Source of the DNA: Brevibacillus_D fluminis_A
Lineage (GTDB): Bacteria; Bacillota; Bacilli; Brevibacillales; Brevibacillaceae
Length of the DNA: 64,000 nt
Assembly (NCBI RefSeq): GCF_052072235.1
Contig: NZ_CM125436.1
Span: 4,334,001 to 4,398,000 of the forward strand
Reading direction: 5' to 3'
Of the stretch, positions 23,408 through 31,858 are shown one piece after another. Made by a program: the position numbers and the translations under genes. Position 1 is the stretch's first letter; each line of letters opens with the position of its first letter. Below the pieces are notes generated by a model that was not told the DNA's origin, did no database searches, and was given only the letters and a program-made list of their open reading frames with translations.

Positions 23408-24568
23408 TTATAGCGGTTTGACCTCCTCGTGGACGTATATCTCCCGGCGAGCCAGCTCGCGGAAAATTACCGCTGGGTCAAACGCCTCTTCCGGCGTGAT
23501 GACGCCGGTCTTCTTCACCGCTCCATTCGCGAGTTGCCATGCAGCAATCGCCATGGGAATTCCCACGTTGCGCGTATAGGCACGGAGCTTTTCCCAGCCT
23601 GGCACGGAGCCATCGGAAGCCGGGTGCGTATGCGTCAACGTATGTAGATACGAACGGCCCTCTTTTTTGCCGGTCACCTCGACATGGAGAGAGTACCCGT
23701 ATAATTCCGTTTCTTTTCCTTCTTTAGAATTATAAAGATATTGGGCGATACAATCAAGAATGCCGACCTCTGCGCCGTTTACCACGATTTTGTCGTTGCG
23801 CATGAGTCCCCAGTCATACATCGCGCGGACGAGCTGCATGTTTTTGGCGGGCCATGTGCCGCGCACCTCGATCAGCTTCACATGTTTGTGGGCCAATGCC
23901 TGTGCGAGCGTTTTCGTCTCCGCATGCGGAATGATGTATTGCGTCGTCAGTCCGTACGGTTCAGGCAATTGGATTTCTCGCGGGCGGGCAAACGGTGCGA
24001 CCTGGATGAATGCCCCGTTCTCATACACGACGCGGCCCGGCAAGTCGGGATCGTATTCGTACGTCGTCGTTTCGGCGATCGACTTGGAAAATGCGATCGG
24101 GCGGAACGCGCCGTGGCTGACGCGAATCTCGTCAATCTCGTCGAGCTGGTTGGCCGCGTGCATCGCCATCATCTGCGTCACGCCAGGCGTCATCCCGAAG
24201 CCGGGGACGCACGTTTTGCCGTTTCGACGGAACACCTCGTCGGAAGCCTCCTCTTCTCCGAATCCGTTCAGGTTGATCCCATGGCAGCCCGCTTCTGCAA
24301 TGCAGGCGGTCGACAAGCCGTTCAGCGTGATCGTGGTGCCGTCCATCACGATATCGTAGCCTCTCATCTGTTCGACCGTTGCCGCATGGTCGCGTACGTT
24401 CACTTTGACAAAATCGACCCGTGGATCATGCAGGGCGGCAACCAGCTTCCGCCCCTCCTCCTCATTGAAATCGCCGATCGTGATGGTCGTGAAATCGGAA
24501 TACTCTACCAGGTCAAGCACCGCTTCCCGACAAATGTTGCCCGCTCCGCCTAAGCAAAAGATTTTCAT
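23408..24568 (-). CDS. Saccharopine-dehydrogenase-like oxidoreductase in the phn operon
   Basis: 386 residues. The N-terminus MKIFCLGGAGNICREAVLDL carries the nucleotide-binding Gly-x-Gly-x-x-Gly variant, and the following TITIGDFNEEEGRKL fits strand 2 of a Rossmann fold. YDIVMDGTTITLN, GINLNGFGEE and CVPGFGMTPGVTQMMAMHAAN match the saccharopine dehydrogenase (Lys9-type) family. Enzymes of this family make or split secondary amines between an amino acid and an oxo-acid or aldehyde using NAD(P)H. In this operon it could act on an N-substituted 2-AEP or on a conjugate of phosphonoacetaldehyde or alanine; that is inference. The start at 24568 follows GGGAGG; the frame extends to 24655 without support. 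It lies 22 bases after phnXW. Confidence 0.75.
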   Translation of the reverse strand: MKIFCLGGAGNICREAVLDLVEYSDFTTITIGDFNEEEGRKLVAALHDPRVDFVKVNVRDHAATVEQMRGYDIVMDGTTITLNGLSTACIAEAGCHGINLNGFGEEEASDEVFRRNGKTCVPGFGMTPGVTQMMAMHAANQLDEIDEIRVSHGAFRPIAFSKSIAETTTYEYDPDLPGRVVYENGAFIQVAPFARPREIQLPEPYGLTTQYIIPHAETKTLAQALAHKHVKLIEVRGTWPAKNMQLVRAMYDWGLMRNDKIVVNGAEVGILDCIAQYLYNSKEGKETELYGYSLHVEVTGKKEGRSYLHTLTHTHPASDGSVPGWEKLRAYTRNVGIPMAIAAWQLANGAVKKTGVITPEEAFDPAVIFRELARREIYVHEEVKPL

Positions 24569-24590
24569 GTGCCATGCCTCCCGTTGTTCG

Positions 24591-26492
24591 TTAGCGCCAA
24601 AATTGGTGCTGTGTGATTGCTGTGACCAAACGCTCCATGTCAGCCGGCTCGACATCGCCGATATTGCCGATGCGGAACGTGTCCGCTGCGGTGATTTTGC
24701 CCGGATAGATTACGAATCCACTTTCCTTGAGGCGCTTGTAAAATTCCGCAAAAGTAAACGCGCTGGATTCAGGATACACAAACGATGTGATAATCGGCGA
24801 CTGATGCGCTTCCTCGAGCAGCGGCTTGAATCCGATGCGCTTCATCCCTGCCACGAGCGTGCGCTGGTTGGCGGCATAGCGCTCGTGCCGCGCAGCGATG
24901 CCCCCCTCCGCTTCCAGCTCCAGCAATGCCTGGTAAAAGGCGCGAACGACATGGGTTGGCGATGTGAAGCGCCACTTGCCGTTATCCCGCTCCATCGTCT
25001 CCCATTGGTCATACAGATCGAGCGAGAGCGAGCGCGCCTGCCCTTTGCATGCCTGCAGCTCGTCGCGGCGGGCGATGATGAAGCCGAAACCCGGTACTCC
25101 TTGGATGCATTTGTTGGCGCTGCTGATCAAAAAATCGATCTGCCAGTCAGCCATGTCGAATGGAATGCCGCCAAAGCTGCTCATGGCGTCGACGATGAAC
25201 ACTTTGCCGTGCGCTTTTGCCACACGTCCGAGATCGGCAATCGGATTTAACATGCCGGTCGTCGTCTCGCAATGGACCGCCATCACATGGGTGATCGCCG
25301 CATCCCGCGCAAGCAGATCATCCAGCTGCCGCGGGTCTACGCTGCCGACTTCACCGCAATCGATAACAGCGGTCGGAATGCCGTACACGTTCGCCATCTG
25401 GACGATCCGGTTGCCGTACGCACCGTTCGTGATTACCGCCAGCTTGCCATCCTTCGGAATAACCGAGCCGATTACCGACTCGACGGAGAACGACCCGCTG
25501 CCCTGCATCAGCACAGCCGTATAGGCGTCGGCGTCCTTTGTTGCGAGCGCCACCAGCTTTTGACGGATCGCCTGAACCAGGCCATTGTAGTCTTTGTCCC
25601 ATGTGCACCAGTCTTTGAGCATCGCCTGCTTGACCGTTGGCGATGTAGTGAGCGGCCCTGGCGTGAGCAGCAGATACGGATTGCCCGCCGCCATCGTCGG
25701 CCGCTCCCCTTTAGCAAGACGATGATTGATCAGCTGGATCGCCAAAGGAAGATCAGTGATCGCATCGATGACCAGATGTGCCCCCGCATTCCGGAAACGG
25801 TCTCTCACCTCCGCCATCTTTTCACGCAGCGCCACCGGATGCAGCGCGGTAACTTCCGCTTCGGTAAGACCCAGCTCGCTTCCGCCCTTGATGACGCCGA
25901 TGCTCCAGACACCCGCGTTGACGCCTTCCGCGATGTCGCTTACGGTATCGCCCACCTTGATGATCTCATGCATCGTCGGAACGCCGAGCTTGATCGCATT
26001 TTGAAAAATCATGTACGGATGTGGTCTCCCCGCCGGCATTTCCGTCGGCGTCACGAGCAGATCCGGTTCATACCCGCGAGCCCTCGCCTCCTCGGATACA
26101 ATCGCCATCATCTCAGCCGTGTAGCCGGTGGTGGAGCCAATTTTCAGCCCTTCTTCGCGGAGCTGGACCACCATCTCCGGCACTCCTTTGATCGGCTCGG
26201 CGTAATGACGCAGAACCTGGAATAAAAGCGCTTCGAAATCCACGTACAGCAGGTCGATGTCCGCTTCCGCCCATTCTCTGCCAAATTGCTGGCGCCACAG
26301 GTCGCCTATGCGCTCCATTTCGAGCAGCGCCTTGATATGATCGCGCTTCAGCAGCCCCATCGGCTTGCGCGCTTCCTCTGCGGTCAGTTCAATCCCGCGC
26401 TTGCGGAATACTTCGAGAAAAACGGCCAGCGGCGCAAAGCACCCGTAGTCCACGGTCGTGCCTGCCCAGTCAAAAATCACTGCCTTAATCAT
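24591..26492 (-). CDS. phnXW: Fused phosphonoacetaldehyde hydrolase / 2-AEP:pyruvate transaminase
   Basis: 633 residues, two enzymes in one chain. PhnX (about 1-265) is a HAD hydrolase with nucleophile Asp8 in FDWAGTTVD, the Schiff-base Lys49 in MGLLKRDH and the acidic motif KVGDTVSDIAEG near 179-190. PhnW (about 271-633) is a class V aminotransferase with LLLTPGPLTTS, VDAMSSFGGIP and the PLP lysine Lys461 in SSANKCIQGVPGFGF. PhnW turns 2-AEP plus pyruvate into phosphonoacetaldehyde and alanine; PhnX cleaves the C-P bond to acetaldehyde and phosphate. The domain order is thus reverse to the pathway order. The start at 26492 follows GGTGAG; an upstream extension to 26537 overlaps the permease gene and has no ribosome site. 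Confidence 0.95.
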   Translation of the reverse strand: MIKAVIFDWAGTTVDYGCFAPLAVFLEVFRKRGIELTAEEARKPMGLLKRDHIKALLEMERIGDLWRQQFGREWAEADIDLLYVDFEALLFQVLRHYAEPIKGVPEMVVQLREEGLKIGSTTGYTAEMMAIVSEEARARGYEPDLLVTPTEMPAGRPHPYMIFQNAIKLGVPTMHEIIKVGDTVSDIAEGVNAGVWSIGVIKGGSELGLTEAEVTALHPVALREKMAEVRDRFRNAGAHLVIDAITDLPLAIQLINHRLAKGERPTMAAGNPYLLLTPGPLTTSPTVKQAMLKDWCTWDKDYNGLVQAIRQKLVALATKDADAYTAVLMQGSGSFSVESVIGSVIPKDGKLAVITNGAYGNRIVQMANVYGIPTAVIDCGEVGSVDPRQLDDLLARDAAITHVMAVHCETTTGMLNPIADLGRVAKAHGKVFIVDAMSSFGGIPFDMADWQIDFLISSANKCIQGVPGFGFIIARRDELQACKGQARSLSLDLYDQWETMERDNGKWRFTSPTHVVRAFYQALLELEAEGGIAARHERYAANQRTLVAGMKRIGFKPLLEEAHQSPIITSFVYPESSAFTFAEFYKRLKESGFVIYPGKITAADTFRIGNIGDVEPADMERLVTAITQHQFWR

Positions 26493-26512
26493 GCTGCTTC
26501 TCACCTTTCGCC

Positions 26513-28186
26513 CTACATTGTCGTTGGTTTTTGCCATTGTTCCGTCCGTTTCCGCAAGAAGCGGGTGGAGAACTCAAACAATCCACGGACGCCCAGGTTG
26601 ATCGCCACGATCAAAACCGACATCGCGGCGGCCGGAGCTACGTCCCCTGCATCATCCATGTTGACGATGGCGACCGAGGCCAATTTCAGATCCGGCGCAT
26701 ACAGGAAAACAACCGCCGAGATCGTGACCATCGCATTGATGAAGTAGTACACGGCGATTTCCAAAATCGCCGGAAGCGACATCGGCACCGTCACGTTGAA
26801 AAACGTTTTGTAAAGCGGAATCCCCATCGATTCCGACACCATTTCAAACTCCTTGTCCAGCTTCTTCAGCGCGCTGGTCGCCGTGATGAATGTGACGGAA
26901 AAGAAGTGGACGATATTCGCCAAAACAAGAATCCAGATCGTTCCATACAAGAAGTGAAGCGGATTGTCCGGCTTGTTGAAAAAGAACACATACGCAAGGC
27001 CGATGACCAGCCCCGGCAGAGCCAGCGGCAAGATCGCCAGAAAGTAACCGATTTGGCGCAGCGCCTGCAGCTGCCGCGTTTTCTCGATCATGTAAGCCGT
27101 CACAAAGGTCGCGATCGTTCCGAGCACCGCCGTCAAGAGCGAAACTTCCACGCTGTTCACCAGCGGCTGCATGCCCTCGCCTGCCACATTGCTGAAGTCG
27201 AAATGATCCCATGTCAGCGACAGATCGTAGGGCCACACTTTCACCACCGCCGCAAACACGACGGTGCCGATCAGCACCAGGATCAGCAGCGCGATCACCA
27301 GGCAGTAGATGAAATAAACGGCATCTCTTCCTTTGTTGTCATTGATCCGGTACGGCTTCGATTTGGCCGTAATGGTTGCGCTTTGCTTCCGCGTGATAAA
27401 GCGGTCGACGGCAAAGGCAAGGATCGCCGGGACGGTCAAAATAAGGCCGACCACCGCTCCCATCGCCATGTTTTGCTGCCCAATCACCTGCTTGTAAATA
27501 TCGGTTGCCAGCACGTTGAACTGCCCGCCTACCACCTTCGGAGCACCAAAATCGGTAAAGCTCATCGTAAAGCAGACGAATGCGGCACTGATCAGCCCAT
27601 ACTTGATATTGGCGAGTGTGACCGTGAAAAATTTGCGCAGCTTGCCAGCCCCGAGCGTCTCCGCCGCTTCGTACAGATTGTAGTCCGCCATCGCGAGCGA
27701 CACCGCCAAAATCAGATACGCCTGCGGAAACGTATAGATCACCTCCGCAATGATGATCCCGACCGGACCGTACAGCTCCAGCTTGAAACCATCTGCCAGC
27801 CAGCCGAAAAAACCGGTCGTGACGATGCCTTGATTGCCGAACAGATACGTAAGCGCGATCCCGTGCAGCATCGTCGGCGCGAAAAGCGGCAGCAGCGCGA
27901 CGGAAGCGAAGAAGCCTTTGCCTTTGATGTTGGTCCGCTTCAAGGCGTACGCAAAGAAAAAGGCGAGCACGACCGAGATGACCGTCGACGCGATGGAAAT
28001 ATACAGCGTGTTCGTGATGGAAACAAGTAAAGCAGGGGTGGAAAAGTAGCTGCTGAAATGAACCAGGCCGACATAATGTCCGTCATTGTCTTGAAATGCC
28101 TTGCCGAACAGCACGACCAGCGGGCACAGGACGCAAACCGCCAGTACAGCTACAATTCCCGTAAGCAATGTTCTCGTAAATGCCAT
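26513..28186 (-). CDS. 2-AEP ABC transporter permease (fused two-domain)
   Basis: 557 residues with about twelve membrane helices in two homologous halves. Each half has a binding-protein-dependent permease loop near its end (YEAAETLGAGKLRKFFTVTLANI in the first, FEMVSESMGIPLYKTFFNVTVPM in the second, the EAA-type coupling helices). In Salmonella-type systems these are two separate proteins, PhnU and PhnV; here they are one polypeptide, as in FbpB-type iron permeases. It forms the membrane channel with the ATPase and lipoprotein encoded upstream. The start at 28186 follows GGGAG by 11 bases, allowing an interval of 16 bases after the ATPase stop. Confidence 0.88.
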   Translation of the reverse strand: MAFTRTLLTGIVAVLAVCVLCPLVVLFGKAFQDNDGHYVGLVHFSSYFSTPALLVSITNTLYISIASTVISVVLAFFFAYALKRTNIKGKGFFASVALLPLFAPTMLHGIALTYLFGNQGIVTTGFFGWLADGFKLELYGPVGIIIAEVIYTFPQAYLILAVSLAMADYNLYEAAETLGAGKLRKFFTVTLANIKYGLISAAFVCFTMSFTDFGAPKVVGGQFNVLATDIYKQVIGQQNMAMGAVVGLILTVPAILAFAVDRFITRKQSATITAKSKPYRINDNKGRDAVYFIYCLVIALLILVLIGTVVFAAVVKVWPYDLSLTWDHFDFSNVAGEGMQPLVNSVEVSLLTAVLGTIATFVTAYMIEKTRQLQALRQIGYFLAILPLALPGLVIGLAYVFFFNKPDNPLHFLYGTIWILVLANIVHFFSVTFITATSALKKLDKEFEMVSESMGIPLYKTFFNVTVPMSLPAILEIAVYYFINAMVTISAVVFLYAPDLKLASVAIVNMDDAGDVAPAAAMSVLIVAINLGVRGLFEFSTRFLRKRTEQWQKPTTM

Positions 28187-28202
28187 CTGTTGTAGCTCCC
28201 TT

Positions 28203-29249
28203 TCAGTTTGCTGCTGCCGTTTGGTCAAACGAAACCAGCTTTTCCAGCGGCAGTTCAAAGGACAGCTTGCTTTGTTTTCTCAGGTTGAGTCGATGCGACT
28301 GATCAACGGGCAAATCGATCGTCATGAAACCCCCGGTCCATTCGCTCTGTTCGTTCATCACTTGCAGCATCACCCGGTAAAAGGAGCCGCGGAATTCCAT
28401 ATCTGCAACGACAGCCTGCAGACCGAACTCGCTTTCCTCATCCAGCACGCGGACATGCTCCGGCCGAATGCCGTACAGCATCTGCTGATGCTTGGCAAAG
28501 CCTGCGAACTGCTCTGCGTTAAAAAAGTTGAATGCTCCGATGAAATCAGCGACAAACGGGCTGTTCGGCTTGGCGTAGACCTCTTGCGGCGCACCTACCT
28601 GCACGATTTCGCCGTGGTTCATCACGACGATTTTGTCTGCCATCGTCAGCGCCTCGTCCTGGTCATGCGTCACCATAATCGTCGTCATGCCCAGTTCATC
28701 GTGGAGCCGGCGAATTTCCCGGCGCAGCTTGAGGCGCACCTTGGCGTCAAGCGCGGACAGCGGCTCATCCAGCAGCAAAAAGTCAGGCTCAAGGGCAATG
28801 GCCCGGGCCAATGCGATGCGCTGCTGCTGCCCTCCGGAAAGCTGCATGGGATATTTGTCTTTGGCAGGAAGCAGGTCCACCATGCCGAGCACATCCTGCA
28901 CCTTTTGGTCGATCTGCGGTATGCTCCATTTTTTCTGTTTGAGACCGTAAGCGATATTGCCCGCAGCGGTCATGTTGGGAAAAAGCGCATAGGACTGGAA
29001 CATCATGCCGAAATTGCGCTTGGCAGGCGGCAGAGAGGTGATCTCCCTGCCGTTGCTGTACAGCTTGCCACGAGTCGGCTGCTCCAGCCCCGCCAAAATG
29101 CGCAGCAATGTGGTTTTGCCGCAGCCGCTTGGGCCGAGCAGACAAACGAACTCGTTTTTTTGGATGTCGATGGAAATCCCTTTCAAAGCGTGAAAAATGC
29201 CGAACTGTTTGGCAACGCCTTGAATCGATAAATATGCTTGGTTGCTCAT
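28203..29249 (-). CDS. phnT: 2-AEP ABC transporter ATP-binding protein
   Basis: 348 residues. Walker A GPSGCGKTT, signature LSGGQQQRIALARA, Walker B FLLLDEPLSALD and switch MVTHDQDEA are all intact; the last 110 residues form a TOBE-like regulatory domain (YGIRPEHVRVL). It belongs to the MalK/PotA/FbpC-type importers and sits between the permease and binding-protein genes, so it should power 2-AEP uptake. The start at 29249 follows GAGAGGA; the frame reaches 29303 without a ribosome site. Confidence 0.88.
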   Translation of the reverse strand: MSNQAYLSIQGVAKQFGIFHALKGISIDIQKNEFVCLLGPSGCGKTTLLRILAGLEQPTRGKLYSNGREITSLPPAKRNFGMMFQSYALFPNMTAAGNIAYGLKQKKWSIPQIDQKVQDVLGMVDLLPAKDKYPMQLSGGQQQRIALARAIALEPDFLLLDEPLSALDAKVRLKLRREIRRLHDELGMTTIMVTHDQDEALTMADKIVVMNHGEIVQVGAPQEVYAKPNSPFVADFIGAFNFFNAEQFAGFAKHQQMLYGIRPEHVRVLDEESEFGLQAVVADMEFRGSFYRVMLQVMNEQSEWTGGFMTIDLPVDQSHRLNLRKQSKLSFELPLEKLVSFDQTAAAN

Positions 29250-29311
29250 TCGTTCACGTCCTCTCTTGCGCCAAGCGGCGGCATCATGCAAAACACTGGT
29301 CAATCAGACAT

Positions 29312-30418
29312 CTATTTCTTCGGTTCCGATTTCGAGCTGTATCGTTTTTGCCATTCTTGCAGCACTTGGTCGCGGTCTTTCGCAGCCTGGTTCAAGTCCA
29401 GCTTGATCAGCTGCTCCAGCGGGTTTTTGGTATAGCCTTCCGGAATTTGGGCGCCTTCCTGCTTCGCGCCGATAATCGCATAGTTTTTGTTGTACTCTTT
29501 CATCGCTTCATCCGTGATCGCCCAGTCGAGGAACAGCTTGGCTTCCGGCTTGATCGTCGGTTTTTTCATCAAGGCGTTGGCTTCCACGTCCCAGCCGGAG
29601 CCTTCTTTCGGGAAGACGACCTCTACCGGAGCGCCTTTCTTTTTCTCGGTGATGCCGCGATAGCCAAACGAGATGCCGATTGGGTATTCGCCAGCCGCTG
29701 CCATTTTCGCCGGCTTGGAGCCGGATTGGGTGTACATCGCAATGTTATCGTTCAATTTGTCGAGATAGGTCCAGGAGCCTTGCTCCCCTTTCAGGTGGCG
29801 CAGACCGTTGATCGTCAGGAATCCGGTTCCGGAAGCCGATGGATCCGGCATGACGACCATGCCTTTATACTCTGGCTTGATCAAATCATCGTACGATTGC
29901 GGAATCGGCAAATGCTTCTTCTCCAGCTCCTTGGTGTTGGCGATGATCGCGGTTTCCCACGCATCGATGCCGACCCAGTGCTCCGGCTGCTGCTTGTCTT
30001 TGAACTCGGGGGAGATGCGCTCCACGCCTTTTGGCGAATAGCCTTCCAGCATGTTGTTTTGGTCGAGCACCAGCAGGCTTGTCGCAGCGACGCCCCAAAC
30101 GACGTCCGCCTGCGGATTTTCTTTTTCAGCGAGCAGCTTTGCCGTAATGATTCCGGTCGAATCGCGGACGATGTTGAGCTTGATGTTCGGATTGGCTTGT
30201 TTGAAAGATTCCAGATACGCTTTGATTTGGTCATCTTCCAGCGCGGTATAAATCGTCAATTCGGAAGGAGTGCTTGCCGTTGTGCCCGGCTGTGCTTGTG
30301 GTACAGATCCTTCCGCAGATCCATCAGTTTTCGGTGCAGCCTGTTGCGCTTGCCCACACCCTGTCAAAACCGTAGCGAGCAAAGCAGTAGCGAGGAACGG
30401 ACGAAACAGCTTGTTCAT
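29312..30418 (-). CDS. phnS: 2-AEP-binding lipoprotein of the ABC transporter
   Basis: 368 residues. The N-terminus MNKLFRPFLATALLATVLTG ends in a lipobox (LTGC), followed by a Gln/Ala/Ser/Thr-rich linker of about 30 residues. The mature part is an extracellular type II binding protein of the ferric/spermidine/phosphonate class (LTIYTALEDDQIKAYLESF, ADVVWGVAATSLL, MVVMPDPSASGTGF). Operon context (ATPase, fused permease, phnXW) makes 2-AEP the best ligand. It is the first gene of the operon; AAAGGAGAATG precedes its ATG. The marR gene is divergent, 188 bases away. Confidence 0.85.
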   Translation of the reverse strand: MNKLFRPFLATALLATVLTGCGQAQQAAPKTDGSAEGSVPQAQPGTTASTPSELTIYTALEDDQIKAYLESFKQANPNIKLNIVRDSTGIITAKLLAEKENPQADVVWGVAATSLLVLDQNNMLEGYSPKGVERISPEFKDKQQPEHWVGIDAWETAIIANTKELEKKHLPIPQSYDDLIKPEYKGMVVMPDPSASGTGFLTINGLRHLKGEQGSWTYLDKLNDNIAMYTQSGSKPAKMAAAGEYPIGISFGYRGITEKKKGAPVEVVFPKEGSGWDVEANALMKKPTIKPEAKLFLDWAITDEAMKEYNKNYAIIGAKQEGAQIPEGYTKNPLEQLIKLDLNQAAKDRDQVLQEWQKRYSSKSEPKK

Positions 30419-30494
30419 GAGTTCATTCTCCTTTATTGGGGGGTTCGTTCATGGTTTTATGATAGAATTGATTTGTTAAGGCAATATAAACCAC

Positions 30495-30509
30495 ATGTAA
30501 ACGTTTTGT
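30495..30509. promoter_or_regulatory. cre-like (CcpA) site in the phnS-marR intergenic region
   Basis: ATGTAAACGTTTTGT fits the catabolite-responsive element WTGNAANCGNWNNCA at all but its last two positions. It overlaps a TTTACA hexamer on the minus strand that could be the phnS -35 element, so CcpA binding there would repress. This is a pattern match only. Confidence 0.35.
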
Positions 30510-30572
30510 TTTTCCTTCTTTTACTTGCGATTAGTTTGTTTTTTAGCAGCTGGTGCAGGCCAGCACGCTTCT

Positions 30573-30581
30573 TGTTATAAT
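30573..30581 (+). promoter_or_regulatory. Extended -10 promoter of the marR gene
   Basis: TGTTATAAT (extended TGn plus consensus TATAAT) lies 24 bases upstream of the GTG start. No good -35 is seen, which fits an extended -10 promoter. Confidence 0.55.
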
Positions 30582-30605
30582 GAAAAGCAAATACGTGGGT
30601 AGAAG

Positions 30606-31067
30606 GTGACAACACTGCAGAAGTTAACAGATCTGGTTCAAAGCTATTTCGATCTCGTCGTGCATCTGCCTCGTCTGGTCAACAACGAGGGAATCGCGAG
30701 GGGAGTTGGACTTACGGCTACGCAGGGATACGTCCTGCATTATTTGCATACACATGGCAGTCAGCGCGCGACCGACCTGGCCAAAGTGACCGGGCTCACC
30801 TCCAGCGCCATCACGCAGATCAGCGACGGCCTGGAGAAGCTCGGAACGATCGAGCGGCTCCGCCTCAAGGAAGACCGGCGCACCGTCATGATCACCATTA
30901 CAGAAGCGGGCGTCGAATTGGTAGAAAAGCTGTATCGGTGCCGTGTGCTGAAAATGGCGGAAGCGTTGGAAAACATGAGCCGCGAGGAAGTTGTGGAACT
31001 CTTGCGCATCATGAAAGGAACGTCCGAGCTGCTGGAGCAGCGGCTGAAAGAAGAGCCGAACGAATAA
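30606..31067 (+). CDS. MarR-family transcriptional regulator
   Basis: 153 residues. The winged helix-turn-helix is clear: GLTATQGYVLHYLHTHGSQRATDLAKVTGLTSSAITQISDG, then a wing with LKEDRRTVMITITEAG. Flanking helices would form the dimer. It is divergent from the 2-AEP operon, and the shared intergenic region suggests it may control phnS expression as well as its own, but no operator was identified. The start is GTG at 30606 with a weak GGGTAGAAG upstream; other starts were not better. Confidence 0.88.
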   Translation: MTTLQKLTDLVQSYFDLVVHLPRLVNNEGIARGVGLTATQGYVLHYLHTHGSQRATDLAKVTGLTSSAITQISDGLEKLGTIERLRLKEDRRTVMITITEAGVELVEKLYRCRVLKMAEALENMSREEVVELLRIMKGTSELLEQRLKEEPNE

Positions 31068-31080
31068 GGTGGAAAACAAA

Positions 31081-31118
31081 AAGAAGGCCATCAGATGTGA
31101 ACGGATGGCCTTCTTTTT
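31081..31118. terminator. Bidirectional terminator between marR and the DUF1697 gene
   Basis: AAGAAGGCCATC pairs with GATGGCCTTCTT (12 bp) with T-runs on both strands, serving two convergent genes. Confidence 0.9.
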
Positions 31119-31127
31119 TGTTGTATG

Positions 31128-31670
31128 CTACTGCTCCATCGCCTTTGCCATGGCGGACAGCTTGTTGATCGTATTCCAGTTGCGCGTCGTCGTTTGATCG
31201 CCGAGCTTTTGCATGCTTTTCGCCAGCTTGGAATCCAGGATTCGCTGCCGGAACAAAAAGTAAATCTCGGAGCCATGAATCTGATATTCGTCCTGCTCGC
31301 GCTCGCTGTTTGCCAGCGTGTCCACGGCTTTTTGACCGGGCGGTCCCGTCAATGAAGTGACGTGGATGCTTTCTCCCTCGGCAAGCGGAACATCGGCATA
31401 CGGACAATCCGCGATGATCTGCTCCAGCTCCTCTGCCGTGCGCAGCACGACGGTGATCGAAAACCCGAAGGCGTCCTTGATGCCCGCCTCGATCAACTCG
31501 CGCAAAAACTGTGGATTTTCTGGTGATCGGAACAGGACATTGCCGCTTTGAATGTAAGTCTGCACCTGCAAAAGCCCCAGCCCTTCCATGGTGCGCTTCA
31601 ATTCAGCCATTTTGATTTTGTTGTGCCCGCTGACATTGATGCCGCGGAGCAGCGCGATATAGGTGGTCAT
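31128..31670 (-). CDS. DUF1697 family protein
   Basis: 180 residues. MTTYIALLRGINVSGHNKI, KMAELKRTMEGLGL and YIQSGNVLFRS are the family signature. A further block, ALVL-like VLRTAEEL and the late LDSKLAKSMQKLGDQTTTRNWNT, also fits. The family is widespread, has a ferredoxin-like fold and no known activity. The start at 31670 follows GAGGGA; the frame extends to 31766 with no ribosome site. Confidence 0.88.
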   Translation of the reverse strand: MTTYIALLRGINVSGHNKIKMAELKRTMEGLGLLQVQTYIQSGNVLFRSPENPQFLRELIEAGIKDAFGFSITVVLRTAEELEQIIADCPYADVPLAEGESIHVTSLTGPPGQKAVDTLANSEREQDEYQIHGSEIYFLFRQRILDSKLAKSMQKLGDQTTTRNWNTINKLSAMAKAMEQ

Positions 31671-31793
31671 TTTGATCCCTCTTCCCTCTATGCATCCATA
31701 CTGATAGCATACCGGATTTCCTTGCGCTTTGTATGGTAAAAATGCGACAATGTCCCATTCTGTCATTCTTTCCGCTCTCCATCGCTGATAAAC

Positions 31794-31841
31794 AAAAAAG
31801 CCGACCTCCCGCCTGACTTGACGCCAGCTGGAGGTCGGCTT
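31794..31841 (-). terminator. Terminator of the nrdIEF operon
   Basis: AAGCCGACCTCC pairs with GGAGGTCGGCTT (12 bp) with a following six-T run on the minus strand, shortly after the nrdF stop. Confidence 0.9.
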
Positions 31842-31858
31842 GTGTTTTATTTCACGTC

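Noticed and set aside
26531..28030. 499-codon plus-strand frame inside the permease gene
   Set aside because: Antisense to a hydrophobic membrane protein, giving a charged Arg/Asp/His-rich shadow.
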